DNA from: Allolobophora icterica
Taxonomy: Eukaryota > Annelida > Clitellata > Crassiclitellata > Lumbricidae
Assembly (NCBI GenBank): GCA_963556255.1
Contig: OY744616.1
Span: forward strand, 5,272,101 to 5,336,100
DNA length: 64,000 nt
Direction: 5' to 3'
The position numbers and the translations under genes were made by a program. The notes beneath the pieces were generated by a model. It ran no database searches. It was not told the origin of the DNA and was given only the letters and a program-made list of their open reading frames with translations. Of the stretch, positions 11,003 to 22,329 are shown one piece after another (positions within the stretch are counted from its first letter, which is position 1; each line of letters opens with the position of its first letter).

Positions 11003-14000
11003 GTCTGTAGTATTTTATTTCTGTGCTAAACCGTAACTGTAATGGTAAATTTCACATATCTTCAGCACCCAAAGGCATGATCATATACCATGCAACTTTT
11101 CAGAGTCATTCTTTCATGTCAGAATAGAAGGCAAAAGTTTGGGCATTTTCTGTTTGGGCCGCCGGGTCAATAAGTAGCAATTTAAAATACATAGCATTTT
11201 ACAGTAATCGTAAGCTCCAAACTTCTAAAGCGCCACTCAAAGGCTAAGCGCAGGGCACCAGCCTATTAACGAGCGTTACGTCAAATCAGAGTAGGATTTC
11301 CAGATTAGTCCAAAGGAGGTCGGAGTTCGGTTTCCAGAGGGCCAGATCAAGAGAGGAGGCAGAGCAGCCGTTGCGTGACATACAGTAATAGGGAAGCGTT
11401 TAAAATCCGAGGTCACATTTAAGTTCAGTATATTTGACAAGATAGTGAGTGACCCAAGTTACACATATTTACATGGATGTTCGAATTAATATAAATATCA
11501 ATGCGAGTTCTGGCATCTTAAAACCTTGCTATAACATGAAGAACTGTGGTGATGGGTTGGGCGTCTTTATTTTTGTTTGGTATGCAAACTCAAACACAGA
11601 CCACCCAGCGTTTTGCACAAAATGATTTATCATGTCGGAATCGATGTCGTTATTTTGCTCTACTGCTTATTGAGTTTGGGATAGGCCTTCTAGAAATCTC
11701 GAGATTACGAGTAGGGGCCTATTTTTAAATATGACTGTGCTAATTAAGTCTTTCGATTGAAAACCTATTCATCTGTGCTAATGGCGTTAACTTAGCGACC
11801 GGATCGTAGGTATATAGTAAGTAAGTAAGTAAGTGCATTCTTGATTTTGACCAGTTGCCAAAACGCACTATGGTGTACATTACATGTTAATTGGCAGCTT
11901 GCAAGTTACAGTTTCCGGTTTAATTCAGATACAACATCCTAACCAAGACAGTCTTTCTCACTAAGCTATCAGCTTTGGATAAAATCCGGTCATGTGTTCT
12001 TGGCCGAAGGTTAGGCCTATATACAGCTTTCTTTCTTGGCGGTAAGAACCCATGCAAACCATGCTCTGCACAGCCAAGACATCGGAAAACAGCAGGGTGT
12101 CAGCTTGTTTACATAATTGTCATATGTCGGATTGTTGCTGGGTAGGTATATAGGTTAGGTATATTTTGGCAACTTGCCAACGCCTCAGTCCTCAGGCAAA
12201 CGCAGCCCTAGTTAATTCTGAAGCTGGTGCCCCGCGCTTTGCTTTTGAATGAAATGTCCTTAGGCCTATTACAAATTTGGGTTCCTAGTACCTGCATCCT
12301 ACTGGTGCACAGATCTTATGAAATTTTACGTTTATACATGGATGCAAGTTGAAGTACCAGCGGTTCTTTTTATGATGGGAACCACTATAGCCTATTTATT
12401 CTTAGATGGGAACGCCGACGGTGGTAAGGCCAGTTTTGGGAGGTTTGGGCGGCTTGCATTTTCAAGCATCGCAATTAGTCGACGAAATTACCCATAAGAC
12501 TAAGTTCTGACCAGACCTGTTTCGGACGAGACTATGATTGCATCCAATTACGGTGCACAGAACTAGGTCAGGTCAAAGAAACCTTCGCTCGCACAGTTTT
12601 TCGATCAAAGATTTGTGTTGACGAATATTACAGATTAGTTGAGTTTGGAAAATTAAAAGGTAAAGTTAAAACGAACAGTCTTATCGAAGGAAAGTAATCT
12701 ATAATGTTTTAATGCGTGGCATGACGCGGAGTTATACTGCTGTGGAAGACGATTTTTGTAGCGCTAGTCCGTAACGCGAACTTCATTTTTCACGCAGAGA
12801 GGGAATTTTGGTCGTGCGGCCAATAGTGCTGATTAATTTGTGTGAGTAACACGAGTTGTGTTCCGCTTTTAGAATGTGACAGCTTATCAACTGAGATGTC
12901 GTTTTAAATTTACAGTTGTTTGTCGAACCGTTAAGCATATCAGCGGGGGTCACACGCAGTGACTATCACAAGTTTACTTACGATGACTTTAAAAAGCGTT
13001 CTATCTGTAAACAGTTTAATATAGTGTTTATTTATGGCCAGAGTTATATGTAGGCCTATATACGCGTGAAGTCAGAGGTTTCAGAAAATTGTTGTGCAAC
13101 TGATTGATTACAGAAGAGGATATTATTATTATTGGACCTTGCACTACAGAAAGATAAAATGATTTATACAATTCAATACAAAGCAACTGTATTTGATATT
13201 GCCCTCCCTCCAAAGCTCAGAAGTGCATACGACAGAACATCAGTCGCACTGAACAATTGTGAGTGAAGAACTTGCTTAAGGTCCCTACACAGTGACCGCC
13301 TCGGGCGAGGATCGAACTGTGTTGCAGGTCGAGCCCTCTAACCAATCGTCCACCGTGCCACACTTGATCGTGAATTTTTTCAATTCCTTTGTATTGAAAT
13401 TTCCTGTACTCTGTCCAGTACCTATTTAAACAAACCTCGTTCATCCTGTATAATTTTGACATAAAGTGTTGTAATGAATTAAACTGTGACATGGAATCGT
13501 TTTGAAAATGAATCAAAATGGGAAGATTCATGGGAACTGGATAGTAGATGGTGTTAAGATCATTCACAATCTTTCTAAAGATATTTCAGCTTTGACGTTT
13601 CAGTTTGCATGCAGTATTTAAAGCCAGATTAGTTGAAGTTTAATGGAATTGCAAAGTACCAACAGCCCCAAGAAAATTATTTTCTAAGTAATATTTGTCC
13701 AAATTTAAAGCTGTGTTTCTTAAATGTTGGTCGTCGAATCCGGAACCGGAAGCATTTGTGTGACCTGAGAGCTGTGTTTTAATAATGACAATAAAAATTA
13801 TGATAATAATTATAAATAATTGTAGTAACAACATAAATAATATTAATTGTAACAATAATGATAATGATAAATAATTTGACCTTACCTTTGGTTTTTTTCC
13901 TTTTAGAATGGAAGACCACGGTCCCTGGGGCATAGGAGGTCACCCTGAGTCTCTTGAAAACGAGAATTCGTGCGAGGTTCCTGCACACATGAATGCTGAC

Positions 14001-17000
14001 GTTCATAGTTCACCAGAATTGCCGTCGTCATCCAGCAATGAACGCGGGAGGAATAAAGCCGAAGAGAAAGGTAAATGTGCCGTTCAAACCCTTGAAGGGA
14101 CACGGTATTTACTGAACATTGCTGTACGTTGTGCCTGAATGGGGTACGGTAGCCAAATGGATGGAGCGCTCGGCCTCCAAAAGTGTAGAGTACGGGTTCA
14201 AACCTCCTCCATGGAGGCAGTCGCTGTGTAGGGACCTTGAGCAAGTCCTTCACTCACAATTGCTCAGTGCAATCAATGCTTGGTCATTAGATAGTGATGC
14301 ATAATAAATGTGTAATAATAATAATAATAATTGGGCCGGGTCATATGCGGTCCCCACAGGTGCCACTGCGGCTACCTGGTTGGTCCTGAGGGTCATCATG
14401 GCTTTGTGTGCAGGATGGTCCTTGGACGCTCTCTACGTCACCACTCCATCAATGACATCATTTGGTGCGCGCTTCTCAGAGCTTACATCCCTAGTATTAA
14501 GGAACTGGTGGGCCTGTTTAGATCGGGTGGCACAAGACCCTACGAGCCACCCTAATGCCCCGGTGAGGAGGGATGCCACGCTTGTCCATACTTGTGCAAC
14601 TTCTTACATCGCCCACTCAGCCAGTTCAGTCGGTCCAGCATCAGTGGAGGCGGCCAACCGAAAAATACAAAAATGCCGGGGGCTTTCCACTTCACGTGTG
14701 TTCAAACCAGTGGCCGTTGAGACCCTTGGCTTGCTCAACCCTTCGACTGAATTAGGCCGTTGCATTTCATCCATCAGTGGTAACAGACGCGAGTCAATCT
14801 TTCTTTTTCAGTTTGTCCATTAGCATTCAACGCTACAATCTGGTTGCCTTTAAAGGTACTTTTCCCACTAACCCTGAAGACGACGCTAGACCCTTCAGAC
14901 ATTTACTCTGCTTCTAAAATTGTTTCCAGATCTGGAGGGATCATTGATACCTCAGGAAGAAAAAAGGTTAATGCATAATAATAATTGCATATACGAAACA
15001 GTCCATACTCCGTATATATTTGGTGGAAGACTGAGCTCAGAGCCTTCTGTTTGCGTTACCTGTACAGGTATCTGTCGATGTCAGATCTGTGATGACGTCG
15101 CCTCAGGGTTCCACTACGGCGTCTGGTCTTGCGAGGGATGCAAAGCCTTCTTCAAGCGAAGTCTACACGGTTTGTCTTCATCTCTTCTGGTGTCTTTGTG
15201 TTTAAATGTCAGTTTGTGGATTGTAGATTAGTGGGAGACAGTAGCTGATTGATTAGAGAGGTTGCTTTAGACACCTTTAAAACGGTGTCAACTAGTGCTA
15301 TGAAAGGAGGGGACACAATAGGTGACTAACAAGAGCTCTCTATCTTAGACACCTTTATTTGAGAAGATCTTGAATGGGTGTATACATTAGTAGTGGGACA
15401 CTGTATTTGAATGGTTAGAGTGCTCAGCCTATAACGCGGAGAGTACGGGTTTGATCCTCCTCCCCTGAGACGGTTACTGTGTAGGGACCTTGAGCAAGTC
15501 CTTACTGACAATTGCTCTGCACCTTCGACTGATGCTTGGTAATTAGGTAGTGGCGCTTAATAAATACAAAATAATACTAATAACTGCACAACTAGACCTT
15601 GCACCGGACTTGGTTTACTTTCGTCTTTAAGGTTTTCTTTGCTTTTATTTTTAAGGTCCAGTTGATTATGTCTGTCCGGCTACGAACAACTGCACGATAG
15701 ACAAACTTCGACGTAAAAGCTGCCAAGCGTGTCGACTGAGAAAATGCCACGAGGCTGGAATGACGGCTGGAAGTAAGGATCATATATTTAACATATTTAA
15801 AAATAACAAATAAATATCTAATCCAATGATTTCCGTAGCACTGTTATCATAATCAATAATGGGTTTCATAGAATGACATCGCATGCAAAACTCGTAATCC
15901 ATCGGCAAAATCCGGCTTGAAATCCGATAGATAAATAATTGGTCAATCATAATCAGTCTGTGGGTCAGTCAGTCAGTCAGTCAATCAGTCATTCAAGCAG
16001 ACAAACGGTCAGTGAATATATCGGGCAGTCGAGTAATTAATTAATGAGTGAATTAGTGAGTCACAATGCAATGTAAAATAGAAGTTTAAGTAGCTCCACT
16101 GTTGAGAGTTTAGTGCACGGGATGTGCTATTTATGTTCAGTCAATTAAGAAATGTTTGATCATGTTTCTTCGTATGATTGTAGTGAGTCGGAAAGAGAAA
16201 GGGATTCGTCCGACGGGAAAGAAGAGAAAAGCGGGTGAGGAAGAACTCTCCACCTCCGACCCAGATGCTGCATCATCCAGCTGTTTTGGAAAGGTGTGTG
16301 TCAGTTAGAACGTACTACCCATTAATACTTTAACTACAAGCATGTATTAAAAGTGACTGGGAACCAATGCAGCTCATCGTTAAAGTGTTAAACGAGTTCA
16401 AAGCTGTATGTATTGTAATGCTGTGTCTGTATATGAGTATGTATGTGTGTGTGAAACTGTGTATGAATGTGTGTGTGTATGGGTGTAATATTGTGTGTGT
16501 ATGTATGTTTAAGTGTAATACTGTGTATGTGTGTGTAAGACGGTATGTATATTACGTATGTATAGTACGTATGTATATATGTAATGCTGTTTATGTTTGT
16601 ATGTAATACTTTGTAGGTATTTATGCATGTATGTATTTGTTTATGTAAGTTTGAACTGTTCAACTAGATGGTGTAGGATCGACTTTCAATTCCTAATACA
16701 ATTTTTAAAAGTAACTCTTGATAAATTTGAACTTTTTTTGCTAGATCACTTAGGATCGAGTCTAAGTTCTTAATAAAACTGAATTGAAATTCTTAAAAAT
16801 TTAAATAAAAAAATAATTCTTGGTAAAATTCGAACTATGTTTCAGTTGACGCGATATGACTCGGTCGGCAGCTCACGCGATGCAGCCCAGAAGCCGAATC
16901 TATCGCCAAGTCGAGAGATGAAGCATTCTCCCTCTTCCTTCTCCGCTTCCCCGTCAAATCCCGGGATCAGCTGCCGGGATTCCACACAACCGAATCCCCT

Positions 17001-19273
17001 CATTGAACGTCTTCTTGCCATTGAACTTCCCGCACGAGAGGCAGAGTTCAACAATTCCATCACGAACTCAAGTCTTCACCTGTTGTCTGGTCTTCTTGGA
17101 CTGATCAACTCTCAACTGGTCGACATCATCACCTGGTCGAAAGCGCTTCCAGGTTAGATGGGGCACTGTGGTTTTACCATGGGTGTTATTATTATTATAA
17201 TTATTATTATAATTATTATTACGCATTTATTCGGCACAAATATGGGTTCAAGCCTCCTCTGAGACAATAACCTTACTTAACGTTATCTTACTTTACCTTA
17301 CCCGACCTTACCTTACTGAGGTTACCTTGCCTTACCATTACTGGGTTACCTTTATTTATGTTTACTGGGTTACCTTGCATTTATTGGGCAACCTTACCTT
17401 TACATGGTAACATTACCTTTACAGGATTACTTTACCTTTACATGGTTACCTTACCTTTACTGAGGCTACCTTTCCTTTGCTGAGTTTACCTTACCTTGAC
17501 TTTACTGAGTTACCTTACCTTACCTTTGCAGGGTAACCCTACCTTACCTTTACTGTATTTACCTTAGCACAAGTTGCAGCATTGGTTGCTGATTTATGTT
17601 GGATGGTTTCTGTGTGATTTAGATTTCTCCAAGTCGAGTCTTGAGTCTCGAACCCGTCTGCTCGTGGCCAGTTGGTCCGAACTGCTGATCCTTGGGACCG
17701 TCTGGCAGTCAGTTCCACAGCCGAACATTTGGGTCTGCGCTCCCAACCTCCTTCTCTCAAGGTATGGTATGGAGAATTTTTGTGATAATGAAATGCATCA
17801 TAGGCAGGCTGCAATGTACAATTAGCATTACAATTTTGCTTATCTACCTATGGCTGCCTCTTTGTCTTATGGACTGATCTTCTGGATATTGACATGATTA
17901 CGGTTTGGTTTTTGTGTGTCATCGGTTGATGCCTTGTGCATTAGACACTGGCATAATAGAAGTAATTAATTACTAATTACAACTACAACGTGTGCAAAGT
18001 GTGCTGATGTACTTTTTCTTTAAGTTACCCTGTATTTCGATCACAGGGCTCACTGTAAGGTCGCAATGATCGAGACGCTGTTCGATCGGATCATGATGCT
18101 CGTTCAGACTTTCCGACGGCTCCAGCTGACCAAGACGGAGCTGGTGTTACTTCGCCTGACCATCTTGCTCAACAGCGGTCAGTTTAAAATCTTCCGAATC
18201 CAAATTTTATGTAGTTAATAGATTCCTGTTTAACGACACTGTGTCGAAACATAGATGATTAACATTACCCTCCTCCTTTCTCCAGACTTTGGACTGGCAC
18301 TCCCAGAGTACGAGCAGTGCCAGAGTTAAATTTGTCTACAAAGATTCTGTTTATTTATTTACCGTACTTAACTCTTTAGCGACGAGCTGCATTGGTTACC
18401 CATTCACTTTTAGTACACTCTCGTCATGAAAGTGTTAAAGAACTTGTGTATGCCAAACCAGTTAATCTAAATACGATGAGTGTTTGCTGTGAATCATGAC
18501 AGTTTTGTAAAATGGTAGAGTGAAATAGTGGGTGTTAACAAGTGATTTCGATGAATTTATTTTGGAAGTTGGGCTTTAGACATTCAACTTAGGACGGCTT
18601 TTCAAATTGCTTATCCTCTCTATGTTACCAAATAGTCCTTCTGGATATTGACCTGATTACGGCTTTTTGTGTACCATTGGTTGATGTCTTGTGCATTAGA
18701 CCGGCGCAATAGAAATTACTATTTAATAATAATAATAATTACAATTATAATAATTATTATTATTCGTTCAGCTATTATTATGATGAACGCTATCATTGTT
18801 ATTATTTGTCTGTTAATAATAATAATAATTGATTATAATAATAATTAATTAAAAAAACTAATAATAATCAAAAAGACAATTAGAATAAGATTCTTCCCTT
18901 CAAAACAGCTCGGGTACTGGACGAATTTTATTTTATCATCCTTGCGTTTGAATGGAAGTTGTTTTAAAAATTTTCAGACTCCAGTGTCATCGAGAACCAG
19001 CCGCCGCTTGCCAACCTCCGCAACCTTCTCGACGAAACCTGGCAGCAGATACCACTGGATGACATGAAGACGTCTCGAAGCCGCCTCTCACAGCTCCTCC
19101 TGACACTGCCCGACATCCGACAGTGCAGTCTCATGATGCTCGACGTCATCAACAACGCCCGACGTCGGCAGGGAGTGCCAACGTACAATCTCCTGCACGA
19201 AATGTTGGACTGCGATGTTCTCCGGATGTCTGAAGTGCGTGCCTCGAACGCAGGCACGGCAAGCGTGGACTGA
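9396..19273 (+). CDS. ER: Estrogen receptor-type nuclear receptor (NR3A), nine exons
   Basis: Exons 9396-11002, 13907-14070, 14930-15169, 15656-15772, 16184-16293, 16846-17152, 17623-17761, 18047-18177 and 18978-19273 join in phase to 1036 residues. The DNA-binding domain (about 641-706) has all eight zinc cysteines, the P-box CEGCKAF and a PATNN D-box, which are ER-type and not ERR-type. The ligand-binding domain (about 797-1016) follows human ER-alpha helix by helix ([27 protein letters not shown]). The coactivator clamp lysine (K845) and helix-12 glutamate (E1013) are kept, but the residues matching E353, R394 and H524 of human ER-alpha are Q836, Q877 and V995. The roughly 640-residue region before the DBD is much longer than in vertebrates. 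There is no F domain. As known for mollusc ERs, ligand-independent activity is plausible; that is inference. The single-ATG start and first exon are the least certain parts. Confidence 0.9.
11003..13906. other. Estrogen receptor intron 1
   Basis: 2.9 kb without a supported gene. It contains an (AGTA)n run near 11820-11835, a reverse-strand SINE at about 13125-13363, and an ATA-rich stretch just before the acceptor. Confidence 0.6.
13125..13363 (-). mobile_element. SINE, tRNA-derived family A (reverse strand)
   Basis: On the - strand it reads a box-A-like GATTGGTTAGAGGGCTCG, then CAGTTCGATCCTC, then a body ending in GTAGGGACCTTAAGCAAG and CAATTGTTCAGTGC. It shares a longer 3' body (GTTCTGTCGT, GGGCAATATCA) with the copy at 20248-20480. 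Confidence 0.75.
13907..14070 (+). CDS. ER: Estrogen receptor exon 2
   Basis: The acceptor TTTTAG ends at 13906 and the donor GTAAAT is at 14071. It encodes a serine-rich linker ([20 protein letters not shown]...). Phase fits both neighbours. Confidence 0.7.
14143..14330 (+). mobile_element. SINE, tRNA-derived family A, with (AAT)n tail
   Basis: Head GGTAGCCAAATGGATGGAGC, B-box-like GGGTTCAAACC, body GTGTAGGGACCTTGAGCAAG and CAATTGCTCAGTGC, ending AATAAATGTG(TAA)n. It lies in receptor intron 2. Confidence 0.8.
14331..14823 (+). pseudogene. Degenerate retroelement ORF fragment in receptor intron 2
   Basis: Two frames together spell a domain that I recall as recurrent in invertebrate retroelement-associated ORFs: [28 protein letters not shown] and TRPYEP in one frame, then [26 protein letters not shown] and [16 protein letters not shown] in another. 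At least one frameshift near 14555 and lost motif residues show that it is dead. The exact element class is unresolved. Confidence 0.6.
14930..15169 (+). CDS. ER: Estrogen receptor exon 3: first zinc finger
   Basis: The acceptor TTTCCAG ends at 14929; the donor GT is at 15170. It contains [20 protein letters not shown] and the P-box. The intron after the first finger, splitting the glycine codon after RSLH, sits at the usual nuclear-receptor position. Confidence 0.93.
15255..15360 (+). repeat. Family C interspersed repeat (ACACCTTTAAAA type)
   Basis: It carries GATTAGAGAGGTTGCTTTAG then ACACCTTTAAAACGGTGTCA, the signature of a short repeat that is much denser in the sodium channel introns. 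Confidence 0.6.
15391..15577 (+). mobile_element. SINE, tRNA-derived family A
   Basis: Box-A-like TGGTTAGAGTGCTCAGCC, B-box-like GGGTTTGATCC, body GTGTAGGGACCTTGAGCAAG, and a tail in AATAAATACAAAATAATA. Receptor intron 3. Confidence 0.8.
15656..15772 (+). CDS. ER: Estrogen receptor exon 4: second zinc finger
   Basis: It encodes [20 protein letters not shown] and the rest of the second finger up to HEAGMTAG. The four cysteines are intact. Donor GTAAGG is at 15773. Confidence 0.95.
15963..16080. repeat. (GTCA)n simple repeat stretch
   Basis: Imperfect GTCAGTCA run, decaying into GAGTGAAT-like sequence. Confidence 0.8.
16184..16293 (+). CDS. ER: Estrogen receptor exon 5: C-terminal extension and hinge
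   Basis: Basic extension [20 protein letters not shown], a likely nuclear localisation signal, then a Ser/Asp-rich hinge. Acceptor TTGTAG ends at 16183; donor GTGTGT at 16294. Confidence 0.85.
16405..16650. repeat. TG/TATG-rich microsatellite
   Basis: Irregular (TATG)n and (TG)n stretch in receptor intron 5. Confidence 0.85.
16846..17152 (+). CDS. ER: Estrogen receptor exon 6: hinge and LBD helices 1-3
   Basis: A Ser/Pro-rich hinge is followed by [11 protein letters not shown] and helix 3 ([16 protein letters not shown]). Q836 takes the place of E353 of human ER-alpha. K845 keeps the charge-clamp lysine. Confidence 0.88.
17265..17572. repeat. Degenerate minisatellite of TTACCTTACCTTTACTGGG type
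   Basis: Repeated TTACC/TTTACTG words in loose tandem across about 300 bp of receptor intron 6, ending about 50 bp before the acceptor of exon 7. Confidence 0.8.
17623..17761 (+). CDS. ER: Estrogen receptor exon 7: LBD helices 4-5
   Basis: It encodes [20 protein letters not shown] and [10 protein letters not shown], ending APNLLLS. The VWRS arginine (R394 in human ER-alpha) is Q877. There is no gap in the alignment to the human protein across this exon. Confidence 0.9.
17873..17985 (+). repeat. Family F short interspersed repeat, copy 1
   Basis: It shares TTCTGGATATTGAC, TGATTACGG, GGTTGATG and CTTGTGCATTAGAC with the copy at 18635-18730, about 760 bp downstream. Both end in AATAGAA plus AAT-rich sequence. 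Receptor intron 7. Confidence 0.65.
18047..18177 (+). CDS. ER: Estrogen receptor exon 8: LBD helices 7-8
   Basis: It encodes [20 protein letters not shown] and ends in LRLTILLNS, the typical ER helix-8 end. Phase fits both sides. Confidence 0.9.
18225..18330 (+). mobile_element. SINE-like family B copy
   Basis: Core GTTTAACGACACTGTGTCGA, then ATGATTAACATTACCCTCCT, TCTCCAG and GGACTGGCACTCCC, ending GCCAGAGTTAAA. At least eight other copies occur in the window. Confidence 0.7.
18635..18730 (+). repeat. Family F short interspersed repeat, copy 2
   Basis: Second copy of the repeat at 17873-17985, followed by an ATA/ATT-rich stretch to about 18870. Confidence 0.65.
18978..19273 (+). CDS. ER: Estrogen receptor exon 9: LBD helices 9-12 and stop
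   Basis: It contains [14 protein letters not shown] (helix 10/11), [13 protein letters not shown] (helix 12, AF-2) and a 20-residue tail to TGA at 19271-19273. V995 replaces H524 of human ER-alpha; Y1008 matches Y537. Confidence 0.92.
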
Positions 19274-20247
19274 GGGAAATCGAGCAAAGTCCTGCTCATG
19301 GAAGTCAAGCCTTGTTTTCCGATCAGTGGATTTAAAGTTGGTGTTTGTTGCCAGAAGTTCGTTGGGTTATGAGACCTCTTTCTTTTGGTCATCTTTTGAG
19401 CACGATGGTCAGTCTGTAAAATGCAGGAAAGATTATTTTAAAATGACTAACAGGTAATTCGTAAATATGTTACAGTTTGATAGTAATTCCAGTGTTTGGC
19501 GAGATCTTGTGGATGCCAGGGGCAATGACGTTGCCCTCATATATCCAGGCTTGGGACTGGCTTTCAGAGTATGTGCAGTGGAGGAGTTATGAGTGTGAGG
19601 AAATGTTTTTGAAATCAAAAGTCTGATGTCCGGTTGAGAGCTTAAAAAGCTGCTGTCTGGGATTCTATGGTCATCTGGGTGCCTCAGGCACTGGGTGGAA
19701 CTAGGAACTATCCATTGTTCAGACAAGTCTTGCTTCTGTGTGGCGTGTTACTTCCAAATCGACTTAAGTTGAGCTCAGAGAAACCGCAAATGCAAGCGAT
19801 CAGGAAATGTGGAGCAGATAGCTGAGACTTAAGGAGAATTTTTGATACTGTTGCACAACCAAGTTGTATATTTACCTTGTATATTAGTTGTGAAAAAGCA
19901 TTGTATAAATTAACTGACGAAACGAAAGAATTCGTTAACAGACTATGGGTCTCTCGTTAAGGGCTCTTAATGACCGTTTGAGTCGCTAACAGACTGTAGC
20001 TTTGCATGTTTTGGCTTTTGTTTTTGCTGATACCGGTAACCCCATTTCTTTAACTCGTGAAAACATTTTTTGCTGAAGAGGTGATTTTATAGCATTGATC
20101 ATGTATTTTTTTGCTTTTAGCGCGTTATTCATTTCCTCGCTCTGGTACGTAGAATGTAAATAGAAGTTTTGTTTGAATCATGTTAATACTTTGCACAAGA
20201 CTGGTGTTAAATGTATCTGCAGACGCTGTTTGGAGATTATATAGAGA

Positions 20248-20480
20248 GCGTGGTATCTGATAGACTGAGCGCTAACCTTGTAATGCGGAGAGTATGGGTT
20301 CGATCCTCCTCCCCTAAGATGGTTACTGTGTGGGGACCTTGACCAAGTCCTTCACTCGCAATTGCTCAGCGCCACTGAAGTTCTGTCGTGTGTGCATTTG
20401 GAAGGGGGGCAATATCAGATACAATTGTACTGTATTGCCTTGTGTACACGCTTCATATTTTTTCTCCAAATGTTGAAGAA
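20248..20480 (+). mobile_element. SINE, tRNA-derived family A, long subtype
   Basis: Box-A-like GACTGAGCGCTAACC, B-box-like GGGTTCGATCC, body GTGTGGGGACCTTGACCAAG. The 3' extension with GGGGGGCAATATCAGATACA is shared with the reverse copy at 13125-13363. Confidence 0.75.
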
Positions 20481-20970
20481 TTGTTCGGCATTGCACGTGA
20501 TTCTGTATAAGCGTACCTGTCGCAGCATTTCTGAACGTAACATATTGTAAGTGACCATTTTCGTAACCCCTTCTTGATAGCTCTTGGAATCACTGCTCGC
20601 TATTTGCCTAAACGGTCTCAAAGTTCATTAAGATCATCTAAAGGGCATTGCACTTTTTCATCACAAGTAAACTCTGGAAAACTATTGTGCAAGACGACAG
20701 CTTTGTTCGGTACTTGCTCTCTTTGTCCGTGAAGATTTGGTGGATGGATGGCAGTTTAATGTGTAAACACTCTCATCTTACTATTATTATTATTAAAGAG
20801 GTTTTATATAGAGCCCCTTCAGGATTGCCTACCCAGTAGCACTCCCAGCCTTTAATCCTTTAATGCATTTAGTGCATGATCGTCATTAAAGGGTTAAGGG
20901 TTTCTGAAAAAGGCAGTATGTAAATAGCTAGATACATGGACGAGGTCGGTGGTAGAAATAGTGATAAAGG

Positions 20971-21245
20971 GAGAGAGAATGCAGAGGAAAGAGAGGAAGA
21001 GGAATGAGGAGGTGGAAGAAGCAAATCATGAGGAAGAATGGGAGAAGGAGGGGGAAGTGGAGGAGGAGGCAGGAGAAGGGAGAGAAGGAAGAGGAAGACG
21101 GAAAGAGAGAGAATGCAGAGGAAAGAGAGGAAGAGGAATGAGGAGGTGGAAGAAGCAAATCATGGGGAAGAATGGGAGAAGGAGGGGGAAATGGAAGAGG
21201 ACGAAGAAGAAGGGAGAGAGAAGGAAGACGAAGACGGAAAGAAGG
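20971..21245. repeat. GA-rich tandem duplication, period about 134 bp
   Basis: GAATGCAGAGGAAAGAGAGG occurs at 20977 and 21111, each followed by the same GGAATGAGGAGGTGGAAGAA block. Purine-rich on the + strand throughout. Confidence 0.85.
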
Positions 21246-21704
21246 AACTAAGGAAGAGGCTTTTCCAGTGGATTATGAGTTTTGATTGCGATTTAACTGT
21301 AATCGACCATCGACTTATGTCGTGGACTTTTTGATAACTCGCTATCGAAGTCGTTAGATCAGATTAGATTATGATTTTGTGCTACTAGACTTTAAGTTAT
21401 TAACGTGATTCATTGTTTAACTACTGTTTTAAAATATAAAATTATTGTTTAATGGTTTATTTAGGTGGTTGTTTGAATCTTTTTTCCGGTGAATTAGAGT
21501 CGATGGGGAGTTAACCAGTTCAGAATAAAAAGATAGACTTAGTTTTTTAAGTTGATTTTTTCACTCTTTGATTCTGTGTTTTTTGGTCATTTACAGACTC
21601 GTAAACTGACGATGATAAATAAATATTTACTATTTTTGTCAGGATTTGTCTTCAGTCTTTTAATTCGCAAAACTGCTCTATTTGAGCTAATTTGTCGACT
21701 TGAG

Positions 21705-21890
21705 GGTGGGTGACAGGATGGTTGTTGGATGTATGGGTGGATAAATGGTGGATAGTTGATTAGGTGATGGGTGAGTGGGTGAATATGGAAGAATGAGTGG
21801 GTGAATGGATGAGTGGGTTGGTGGATGAATGGGTAGAAGGCTGATTGGATGGGTGGGTGGGTGGATGGGTGGATGGATGAGTGGTTTTGT
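21705..21890. repeat. GGTGGATG/GGTGAATG minisatellite
   Basis: Loose tandem GGGTGGATGG-type words; no coding meaning is proposed. Confidence 0.8.
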
Positions 21891-22329
21891 GAAAAGAAAG
21901 TATAAGGAACAATCCCAGGAACCCTGATGTTTTGTTGAAAGACTACCAAATGCTGATTGCAGGGCACCACCATATTCACGAGTGCTGCGTCCAGTTTGAG
22001 GGGCTGTCCTGCGACTTCACGGAAATAAAACAATCCGTTTCCCAAAGTACCAATAATTAACGTCGTACGACTGGACTAAGTGCCGCCCTCTGGCGGACAG
22101 GAAATACTGTACTTGTTTGCAATCGCGCACGATAGCGGACGATAAGGTGTTGGTCATAATGCTTAATTGGTCAGAGTTTATTATTCATTACCAAATACAC
22201 ATGAATAGCCATATTATAGCCATATACATTTCAGTTTCTGCGTTTATTTTTCGTCCTCATGCGCTTGCACGTGCACGTGAAAGCTACATTGGTTAGAGCA
22301 TCATTGTATACGCACCTGTGCGTAAGTAA

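Noticed and set aside
14930..15772. Assignment as estrogen-related receptor (ERR) rather than ER
   Set aside because: The P-box is CEGCKAF and the finger reads [12 protein letters not shown] would have CEACKAF and GYHYGVASC.
21587..22045. Antisense open frame of about 150 codons
   Set aside because: Most of it is a His/Pro/Thr-rich translation of the GGTGGATG minisatellite.
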